From: an uncultured Azospirillum sp.
GTDB taxonomy: Bacteria > Pseudomonadota > Alphaproteobacteria > Azospirillales > Azospirillaceae
Length of the DNA: 9,961 nucleotides
Direction: 5' to 3'
NCBI GenBank assembly: GCA_937960755.1
Contig: CALGOL010000113.1
Coordinates: forward strand, 1-9,961
Below are positions 4,679 to 9,961 of this stretch, in pieces. The notes under the pieces were generated by a model that was given only the letters and a program-made list of their open reading frames with translations, searched no databases and was not told the DNA's origin. Position 1 is the first letter of the stretch. Each line of letters opens with the position of its first letter. Both the position numbers and the translations under genes were made by a program.

Positions 4679-6049
4679 ATGACTCTTATCGCCAATTCGG
4701 CCGCCGGCCGCGACAAGGCGACCGTCCTTCATCCCTACACCAACTTGAAGGCGCACGAAACCGTAGGTCCTTTGGTGATCGACCGCGCCGAAGGCGTGCG
4801 GGTGTGGGACGACGCCGGCAAAGAGTATATTGAGGCGATGGCCGCCTTGTGGTGCGTTTCTTTGGGTTGGAGCGAGGAGCGGTTGGTGGAGGCTGCGGTC
4901 CGCCAGATGCGCAAGCTGCCGATGTACCACGCCTTCGGCCACAAATCGCACGAGCCTTTGATTGATCTGGCGGAAGCTCTGCTGGCGCGCGCGCCAGTCC
5001 CAATGTCGAAGGCTTTTTTCGCCAATTCCGGGTCGGAAGCCAACGACACCGCCATCAAGCTGATTTGGTACTACAACAACGCGCTGGGCCGCCCTGAGAA
5101 GAAAAAAATCATCTCGCGGCAGAAAGCCTATCACGGCGTCACGGTGGCGACCGCCAGCCTAACCGGCCTGCCCAACAATCACCGCGATTTTGATCTGCCG
5201 ATCGCCCGCATTCTGCATGCCGACTGTCCGCACTACTGGCGCTTCGGGCAGGAGGGCGAAAGCGAAGACGCCTTCTCCACCCGCATGGCCGAGCAGTTGG
5301 AAGCGCTGATTTTAGCCGAGGGACCCGACACCATCGCCGCCATGTTCGCCGAGCCGGTGCAGGGCGCCGGCGGGGTGATCGTCCCGGCGGAAGGATACTT
5401 CGCCAAGATTCAGCCGATTTTGAAAAAATACGACATCTTGCTGGTGGCGGACGAGGTGATCTGCGGCTTCGGTCGCACCGGCAGCTTCTGGGGCAGCCAG
5501 ACGTTCGGGATGCAGCCGGACATTCTAACCTGCGCCAAGCAACTGTCATCGGGCTACATGCCGATTTCCGCCGTGCTGGTGAACGAGGCGGTGTATCAGG
5601 CCGCCGTCGCCGAGAGCGAAAAGATCGGCGTGTTCGGCCACGGCTACACCTATTCCGGTCATCCGGTGGCCGCCGCCGTGGCGCTGGAAACGCTGAAAAT
5701 CTACGAAGAACGCGACATCGTCGCGCAGGTGCGGGCGGTGTCGCCGCGCTTCTTGCGCCGGCTCCATGCGCTGGCCTCGCACCCGCTGGTGGGCGAAGCC
5801 CGCGGCGTCGGTCTGGTGGGCGCGCTAGAGTTGGTTGCCGATAAGGGAGCCAAGGCGCCGTTTCAGCCGGTCGGCGCCGCGGGCGCCAAGACGGCGGCGC
5901 TGTGCCAGGATGAAGGACTGATTATCCGCGCCATGGGCGACACGCTGGCGCTGTGCCCGCCGATGACCATTACGGAAGAAGAGATCGATCAGACTTTCGA
6001 CCGATTGGAACGCGGGCTGAACCGCGCTTTAACAGAGCTGGTCGGATGA
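4679..6049 (+). CDS. Class III (omega) PLP-dependent aminotransferase
   Basis: A 456-residue fold-type I enzyme that moves an amino group from an omega-amino acid, diamine or amine to a keto acid such as pyruvate, with PLP as cofactor. Visible features are the N-terminal LHPYTNLKAHE and ALWCVSLGWSEERL, the PLP phosphate-binding NSGSEANDTAIKL, and YHGVTVATASLTG. Further along are FAEPVQGAGGVIVP and LVADEVICGFGRTG with the pyridine-contacting D258. The Schiff-base lysine is K287 in CAKQLSSGYMPISAVL, and YTYSGHPVAAA follows. The length is normal for taurine-, putrescine- or beta-alanine-pyruvate type enzymes. Sequence alone does not fix the substrate. It is not HemL, despite lying before hemA. 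ATG 4679 gives the usual family start. An in-frame ATG at 4607 would add 24 residues encoded across the stem-loop and promoter. The ribosome site before 4679 is weak. No clear terminator follows. Confidence 0.92.
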   Translation: MTLIANSAAGRDKATVLHPYTNLKAHETVGPLVIDRAEGVRVWDDAGKEYIEAMAALWCVSLGWSEERLVEAAVRQMRKLPMYHAFGHKSHEPLIDLAEALLARAPVPMSKAFFANSGSEANDTAIKLIWYYNNALGRPEKKKIISRQKAYHGVTVATASLTGLPNNHRDFDLPIARILHADCPHYWRFGQEGESEDAFSTRMAEQLEALILAEGPDTIAAMFAEPVQGAGGVIVPAEGYFAKIQPILKKYDILLVADEVICGFGRTGSFWGSQTFGMQPDILTCAKQLSSGYMPISAVLVNEAVYQAAVAESEKIGVFGHGYTYSGHPVAAAVALETLKIYEERDIVAQVRAVSPRFLRRLHALASHPLVGEARGVGLVGALELVADKGAKAPFQPVGAAGAKTAALCQDEGLIIRAMGDTLALCPPMTITEEEIDQTFDRLERGLNRALTELVG

Positions 6050-6097
6050 ACGCCGCATGAAATCGCCGTAATCTCCGGTCAGGTTAAAAAATGCCGC

Positions 6098-6111
6098 TTG
6101 ATTTCAATCAA
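6098..6111. promoter_or_regulatory. FNR/FixK-type binding site upstream of hemA
   Basis: TTGATTTCAATCAA is a full match to the TTGAT-N4-ATCAA consensus of FNR/FixK-family regulators, with perfect dyad symmetry over both half-sites. The only downstream gene is hemA. If a GATGAT at 6134-6139 is the -10, the site centre lies near -41.5, the usual class II activating position. If TATTGA at 6119-6124 is the -10, the site would overlap the -35 and repress. Confidence 0.75.
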
Positions 6112-6142
6112 GGCCGGGTATTGAACGGGAATGGATGATGCT

Positions 6143-6178
6143 CCGTGTCGCAAAGACGGTCATCGTATTGCGACACGG
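6143..6178 (+). other. 11-bp perfect stem-loop in the hemA leader
   Basis: CCGTGTCGCAA (6143-6153) and TTGCGACACGG (6168-6178) are exact inverted repeats separated by 14 bases. The element lies 70-105 bases before the hemA start, at or just after the likely transcription start. No T run follows, so it is not a standard terminator. It may be a leader RNA structure or a protein-binding dyad. Confidence 0.6.
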
Positions 6179-6210
6179 CGCATTGCAGCGCAACATTCAA
6201 CTGCGAATAC

Positions 6211-6233
6211 GGGGCTCGGCGCGGCGAGTCCCG
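6211..6233 (+). other. Second hairpin, adjacent to the hemA ribosome site
   Basis: GGGGCTCG (6211-6218) can pair with CGAGTCCC (6225-6232), including one G-T wobble, around a six-base loop. It ends directly before the purine-rich ribosome site (GAGGGGAAGG, 6233-6242). It could modulate ribosome access. GC-rich DNA forms such hairpins often, so the support is moderate. Confidence 0.35.
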
Positions 6234-6247
6234 AGGGGAAGGCCGAT

Positions 6248-7465
6248 ATGGATTATGAAAGCTTCTTCCGTCAGCAAATCGCGACCTTGAAGCAGAACGG
6301 CGGCTACCGGGTTTTCGCCGACCTGGAGCGCCGAGCCGGCCAGTTTCCCCGCGCACTGTTCCGTGACGCTCTGGGCCGCGAGCGGGAAGTCACCGTATGG
6401 TGCTCCAACGACTATCTTGGCATGGGCCAGCACCCGGCGGTTTTGAAGGCGATGCATGAAGCGCTGGACGCCACGGGCGCCGGAGCCGGCGGCACCCGCA
6501 ATATTTCCGGCACCAACCATTACCATATCCTGCTGGAGCGAGAGCTGGCCGACCTGCACGGCAAGGAAGCCGCGCTGATCTTCACCTCCGGCTACGTGTC
6601 CAACGACGCCACGCTGGCGACCTTGGGTCGTTTGCTGCCCGACTGCATTCTTTATTCCGACGCGCTCAACCATAATTCGATGATCGCCGGCATTCGCCAC
6701 AGCGGCGCGGAGCGCAAGGTGTTCCGTCATAATGATCCTAAGCATTTGGCGGAATTGATGGCGGAAGACGATCCGGCGCGGCCCAAGGTGGTGGCGTTTG
6801 AAAGCGTCTACTCGATGGATGGCGACATCGCCCCGATCCACGACATTTGCGATGTGGCGGAACAGTTCGGCGCCATGACCTACATCGACGAAGTTCACGC
6901 CGTCGGCATGTACGGGCCGCGCGGCGCCGGCGTCGCCGAACGCGACGGCGCCATGGCGCGCATCGACATCATCGAAGGCACGCTGGGCAAGGCGTTCGGC
7001 GTGCAGGGCGGCTACATCACCGGCTCCACGGCGCTGGTGGATTGCGTGCGCAGCTTCGCCCACGGCTTTATTTTCTCCACCTCGATGGCCCCGGTGTTGG
7101 CCGCCGGCGCCGCCGCCTCGATTCGCCATCTGAAAAGCTCGCAAACCGAGCGCGACCGCCATCAAGAACGCGCCGCCAAGCTGAAAGAGCGCTTCCGTCG
7201 CGCCGGGCTTCCGGTGCTGCCCAGCGTGTCGCACATCGTGCCGTTGATGGTGGGCGACGCTCATCTCTGCAAGCAGGCTTCGGATGAATTGATGGAGCGC
7301 CACGGCGTCTATGTTCAGCCGATCAATTACCCCACCGTGCCGCGCGGCACGGAGCGTCTGCGCTTCACGCCGACCCCATTGCACGACGATGCGATGATGG
7401 ACCATCTGATTGCGGCGGTGCTGGACGTCTGGAGCCGGCTGTCGCTGCAACGATTGGCGGCTTAG
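6248..7465 (+). CDS. hemA: 5-aminolevulinate synthase
   Basis: Condenses glycine and succinyl-CoA to 5-aminolevulinate, CoA and CO2, the first step of haem (and, where present, bacteriochlorophyll) synthesis by the C4 pathway. The 405-residue protein matches the normal alphaproteobacterial length. Landmarks are MDYESFFRQQI at the N-terminus, WCSNDYLGMGQHP, the glycine-rich GAGAGGTRNISGTNHYH, and FTSGYVSNDA. D214 of YIDEVHAVGMYG contacts the PLP ring nitrogen. The Schiff-base lysine is K248 in EGTLGKAFGVQGGYITG, and YPTVPRGTERLRFTPTP follows. ATG 6248 has a good ribosome site just upstream and gives the family start. An in-frame ATG at 6131 would add 39 residues encoded across the leader hairpins and is rejected. 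A perfect FNR/FixK-type box upstream points to oxygen control. The preceding gene encodes another PLP enzyme, but the 198-base regulated gap suggests separate transcription. Confidence 0.97.
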   Translation: MDYESFFRQQIATLKQNGGYRVFADLERRAGQFPRALFRDALGREREVTVWCSNDYLGMGQHPAVLKAMHEALDATGAGAGGTRNISGTNHYHILLERELADLHGKEAALIFTSGYVSNDATLATLGRLLPDCILYSDALNHNSMIAGIRHSGAERKVFRHNDPKHLAELMAEDDPARPKVVAFESVYSMDGDIAPIHDICDVAEQFGAMTYIDEVHAVGMYGPRGAGVAERDGAMARIDIIEGTLGKAFGVQGGYITGSTALVDCVRSFAHGFIFSTSMAPVLAAGAAASIRHLKSSQTERDRHQERAAKLKERFRRAGLPVLPSVSHIVPLMVGDAHLCKQASDELMERHGVYVQPINYPTVPRGTERLRFTPTPLHDDAMMDHLIAAVLDVWSRLSLQRLAA

Positions 7466-7528
7466 GCCAAGCGCTCCTCCCCCGCAATATACGCTCTGGA
7501 CGAAACGCCCACCGCCCCCTACATTTAG

Positions 7529-7558
7529 GGCGCGGACGTTTTGTCCGTTTCATGCGCC
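7529..7558 (+). other. Stem-loop before the PadR-like gene
   Basis: CGGAC (7533-7537) pairs with GTCCG (7543-7547) around GTTTT. An outer GGCG/CGCC pairing (from 7529 and ending at 7558) could enclose it with unpaired bases. It lies in the 103-base gap after hemA and ends at the next gene's ribosome site. A short TTT follows the inner stem, so a weak hemA terminator is possible. Confidence 0.3.
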
Positions 7559-7568
7559 GGAGGGAGCC

Positions 7569-8114
7569 ATGTATCGCGACAATTCTCTGATGCCGAAGGA
7601 AGCCGTGCGGCTCGCCGTCGTCGGGACGCTGTTGCAGCATGGCCAGATGCGCTATGCCGATCTCGCCGCCGCCGTGCGGCATTTCCTTGACCGCATCATG
7701 GGGCCGTCGTTGGACCTGATGGGCACGTCGCTGGAAATGCTGCGTTACGAGGGGGTGATTCGCGCCATCGACGGCATGGGCATGGAAGACAATGCGCTGC
7801 TGGAGGTGACGGAGGCCGGCCAAGCCGACTTCGACACGCTGATGCGCGCCAATGTCCGCGCGCCGTCCACCGACGGTTTCAATAAGCTGGTCATCGCGCT
7901 GAAGCTGCGTTTCCTGCACATGATCGACGCAGAGTCCCAGCGGGAGCAGGTCGATTTGCTGGTTCTGCTGCACGAGCAGGAGCGGGCGCGTCTCGCCGAC
8001 CTGAAAAAGCGCCACGCCGCCGACCCAGGCTATCTCGACGCTTGGCTGGATCATGACCTCACTCAGGTGGATGAGCGGATCGCGTGGTTTTCGGGCCTTT
8101 TGTCGCGGCTCTAA
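7569..8114 (+). CDS. PadR-like winged-helix protein
   Basis: A 181-residue protein. Residues about 8-95 look like a winged helix-turn-helix: EAVRLAVVGTLLQHGQMRYADLA, a recognition-helix region FLDRIMGPSLDLMGTSLEMLRYEGVI, then a wing ending LEVTEAGQADFDTLM. Residues about 105-181 are a long helical region (LKLRFLHMIDAESQREQVDL, then EQERARLADLKKRHA and WLDHDLTQVDERIAWF). Its pattern matches the C-terminal dimerisation helices of PadR-type regulators (Vir_act_alpha_C-like). The start has a very strong ribosome site, GGAGGGAG, two bases before the ATG region. The gene stands between hemA and the Hpt protein, with its own gap on each side. Its targets and ligand are unknown. The fold call is by pattern, so confidence in PadR membership is moderate, while coding status is firm. 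Confidence 0.65.
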   Translation: MYRDNSLMPKEAVRLAVVGTLLQHGQMRYADLAAAVRHFLDRIMGPSLDLMGTSLEMLRYEGVIRAIDGMGMEDNALLEVTEAGQADFDTLMRANVRAPSTDGFNKLVIALKLRFLHMIDAESQREQVDLLVLLHEQERARLADLKKRHAADPGYLDAWLDHDLTQVDERIAWFSGLLSRL

Positions 8115-8257
8115 AGTCAAATCATCGTCGTTTTGAAACCTTTGCCGCGTGTTGCGCGAACGATGTTTCGTGTAACATGCGCAGGCCAGCCGCGCCGTTG
8201 CGTCTCCGGCCTATAAGCGCGTTTCCCGCGCAAGCTTGATAGGGAATCGAAACGACC

Positions 8258-9040
8258 ATGTCCGTCACTTCCTCGCTCCACGACGATCTTGAAGACCGCT
8301 TGCGCGTCGAATTTATGGACGACGCGCGCGACCGCCTCCAGGTGATGTACGACGCCATAGACAGCGTCGCCAAAGGGACGCGCAGCGGCGGCGACGTTTT
8401 GGGCGTGGTGCGCATCGAATGCCATAATCTCAAGGGTATGGGGACGTCGTTCGGCTTTCCGGTGGTCAGCCTGATCGCCCACCGGCTGGAGGATTACCTC
8501 AACGGCCTGAAAGAGTTGAAGGAACTGCGCCACCTTTCCGACGTCCAGGTCTTCCTTGACCGGGTGGCGGAAATGGTCGACCGCATCCAGCAGCCGGCGG
8601 TGGCGGAAACCAACCAGATCATCCGCTCGCTGCCGGTGCGTTATCAGTTCGACATCACCGATGTCGAAATCCGCGATGTCGAAGTCATGCTGGTGACGCC
8701 CAGCAAGGTGGTGGCGCGCAAGGTGGAAGGCGAATTGGCGGCCTGCGGTTTCCGCGTCGTGCGGGTGGTAGATCCCATCGAATCGATCTCGCTGGCGGTG
8801 CGCGTGCCGCCCGACTTCCTGATGGCCAGCATGGTGATGGACGGTCTGTCCGGGCTGGATTTGATTCGCGGCCTGCGCGCCATGAGCATCACCAAGGACG
8901 TACCGATGGGGCTATTGACGTCGCTGGATCTCAATCACCCCTCGCTCAAGGAGATTCCGCCGGGCGTCGCCATCATCCGCGCCGGTGAACATTTCGGCGA
9001 CGACTTCGCTGAGGCTGTTACGCGCTTTAACCTCGGTTGA
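8258..9040 (+). CDS. Hpt phosphotransfer domain fused to a degenerate receiver domain
   Basis: A 260-residue cytoplasmic signalling protein. Residues about 10-110 form an Hpt four-helix domain whose phosphorylatable histidine is H56, in HNLKGMGTSFG (H56, K59, G60 and G66 all fit the family pattern). Residues about 135-260 have receiver-like alternation: a first strand VEVMLVTPS, a central strand PPDFLMASMVMDGLSGLDLI, then PMGLLTSLD and VAIIRAGEHF. The receiver lacks the key residues. The N-terminal acidic pair is T147-P148, the phospho-accepting Asp position is S191, and the conserved Lys is R241. It should therefore not accept phosphate and may act as a docking or dimer module. The Hpt domain could relay phosphate between a hybrid kinase and a response regulator encoded elsewhere. 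The ribosome site AGGGA is about 12 bases from the ATG. No histidine kinase lies nearby. Confidence 0.8.
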   Translation: MSVTSSLHDDLEDRLRVEFMDDARDRLQVMYDAIDSVAKGTRSGGDVLGVVRIECHNLKGMGTSFGFPVVSLIAHRLEDYLNGLKELKELRHLSDVQVFLDRVAEMVDRIQQPAVAETNQIIRSLPVRYQFDITDVEIRDVEVMLVTPSKVVARKVEGELAACGFRVVRVVDPIESISLAVRVPPDFLMASMVMDGLSGLDLIRGLRAMSITKDVPMGLLTSLDLNHPSLKEIPPGVAIIRAGEHFGDDFAEAVTRFNLG

Positions 9041-9047
9041 TCGCTTC

Positions 9048-9077
9048 GCGCCGGGCGGCGTTAAGTCGTCCCGGCGC
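9048..9077. terminator. Possible bidirectional terminator between convergent genes
   Basis: GCGCCGGG (9048-9055) and CCCGGCGC (9070-9077) are exact inverted repeats around 14 bases, between the convergent Hpt and CorC-type genes. On the plus strand TTT follows at 9078-9080. On the minus strand only mixed sequence follows. The T tract is poor, so termination is inferred mainly from position and stem strength. Confidence 0.4.
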
Positions 9078-9961
9078 TTTCACCTTCCAGCGCCGTCGGC
9101 GGCGTTACGCGAATCGCGGTAATCTGGTGACGTTTGCGGCGCAGAATGTCGAAACGAAAGCCGTAAAATACAAATGATTGACCGATCTCCGGGATGGCGC
9201 GCGCCTCGTGCAGCACCAATCCGGCGATGGTGGACGCCTTGTCGTCCGGCAGCCGCCATTCAAATTCCCGGTTCAAGTCGCGAATCGTCACCCAGCCGTC
9301 GACGATGCAAGCCCCGCCGGGTTGGCGGCGCACGCCCGCCACTTGAACATCCAGTTCATCGGTGATGTCGCCGACGATCTCTTCCAGGATGTCCTCCAGC
9401 GTCACCACGCCGTGGAGCGCGCCATACTCGTCCACCACCAGGGCGAAATGTTCGCGCCGCTCGCGAAACGCCTGCAACTGATCGAATAGCGTGGTCGAAT
9501 CCGGGATGAACCACGGTTTAGCGGCCAGCGCCGCGATGTCGATGTCGTCAAGATTGCCGTGCGCCCGCGCTTCCCGCGCCAGAGCCTTGGCGTGGATGAC
9601 GCCGATGATGTTGTCCGGTTCGTCGCGCCACACCGGCAGCCGGGTGTAAGGGCTGGCCAGAACTTCGTCGAGCACCCGCGCCGCCGGCTGACCGGCGTCC
9701 ACCATCGCCATGTTGCGGCGATGGGTCATGATTTCGGCCACCGCGACGTCATGCAGATCGAGTATCGAACGCAGCATGGCGCGCTCGTGTTTCGCTTCTT
9801 CCGGCGCTTCTCCGGCTTCGCCGCTATGCTGCTCGATAGCGTCGCGCAGTTCCTCAATTGGTTGGAGTTGCGGAGCCGGCCGCCCGAATAGGCGGCGCAG
9901 CGCGGCTGCCGGCCGGTCGGGAAAAGCGACACCAAGCGCCGCCAGCGCCCCGGCGGCCCCG
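9061..9961 (-). CDS. CBS-pair / CorC_HlyC domain protein (hemolysin C/CorC family), N-terminus beyond window
   Basis: The minus-strand frame is open from the right edge to the TAA at 9061-9063. This gives 299 residues, so the gene starts outside the window. The internal methionine encoded at 9775-9777 is not the likely start, because family-like sequence (IEELRDAIEQH and an acidic ERAMLRSILDL segment) precedes it. Two CBS motifs follow: one from EIMTHRRNMAMVDAG to YTRLPVWRDEPDNIIGVIHA, and one from WFIPDSTTLFDQL to VVDEYGALHGVVTLEDILEE. A CorC_HlyC domain comes last, with VDGWVTIRDLNREF, DDKASTIAGLVL and FRFDILRRKR. CBS pairs bind adenine nucleotides. The family is linked to magnesium/cobalt efflux, often with an N-terminal DUF21 (CNNM) membrane domain, and the text before the CBS pair is typical of that form. 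Whether it has DUF21 cannot be seen. It is convergent with the Hpt gene. Confidence 0.9.
   Translation of the reverse strand, partial: GAAGALAALGVAFPDRPAAALRRLFGRPAPQLQPIEELRDAIEQHSGEAGEAPEEAKHERAMLRSILDLHDVAVAEIMTHRRNMAMVDAGQPAARVLDEVLASPYTRLPVWRDEPDNIIGVIHAKALAREARAHGNLDDIDIAALAAKPWFIPDSTTLFDQLQAFRERREHFALVVDEYGALHGVVTLEDILEEIVGDITDELDVQVAGVRRQPGGACIVDGWVTIRDLNREFEWRLPDDKASTIAGLVLHEARAIPEIGQSFVFYGFRFDILRRKRHQITAIRVTPPTALEGESAGTT

Noticed and set aside
6131..6247. A 39-residue N-terminal extension of HemA from ATG 6131
   Set aside because: It would be encoded across the leader hairpins. The MDYE start at 6248 has its own ribosome site and gives the normal family length.
6197..7450. A 417-codon open frame on the minus strand opposite hemA
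   Set aside because: It is antisense to a certain gene. The translation is His/Arg/Gly-rich low-complexity of the kind GC-rich codon bias creates, with no recognisable domain.
7365..8120. A 251-codon minus-strand frame opposite the PadR-like gene
   Set aside because: It is a shadow of the plus-strand gene, which has a strong ribosome site and a sensible fold. The antisense product has no family-like pattern.

Overview
The window looks like chromosomal DNA from a GC-rich alphaproteobacterium, most likely Rhodospirillales. I infer this from the C4-pathway 5-aminolevulinate synthase, the alphaproteobacterial type of BolA and RHH_4 protein, the stand-alone CinA N-terminal domain, and the very GC-rich third codon positions. 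I cannot name a genus. I see no transposase, phage gene, CRISPR array, rRNA or tRNA. Most of the window is core genome, so the less ordinary material lies in small proteins and non-coding elements.

Layout, left to right. At the left edge is the C-terminal end of a DUF294-type putative nucleotidyltransferase. Next comes a secreted pentapeptide-repeat protein (530-1042). A compact three-gene unit on the plus strand follows: a diguanylate cyclase (1207-2229), a CinA/MoaB-like protein (2233-3033) and an 81-residue two-helix membrane protein (3061-3306). A 56-residue two-helix membrane protein is encoded on the minus strand (3342-3512), divergent from bolA (3615-3899). An AT-rich gap with an 18-bp perfect palindrome separates bolA from a ribbon-helix-helix regulator (4073-4555).

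The centre holds two PLP enzymes in a row. The first is a class III aminotransferase (4679-6049), preceded by a candidate promoter and a strong stem-loop. The second is hemA (6248-7465). The 198-bp gap before hemA contains a perfect FNR/FixK-type box and an 11-bp stem-loop, so haem/tetrapyrrole synthesis here is probably controlled by oxygen and perhaps also in its leader RNA.

The right part has a PadR-like winged-helix protein (7569-8114) and an Hpt protein fused to a receiver domain that has lost its phosphorylation site (8258-9040). A CBS/CorC_HlyC transporter-associated protein (minus strand, running off the right edge) converges on it across a possible two-way terminator.

Functional picture: several genes are signalling proteins (c-di-GMP synthesis, phosphotransfer, RHH and winged-helix regulators) set among housekeeping metabolism (haem, Fe-S/BolA, amine transamination). 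I found no clear multi-gene novel system. The best leads are the hemA control region, the Hpt-pseudoreceiver protein, the palindromes before the RHH gene, and the unannotated 56-residue membrane protein.
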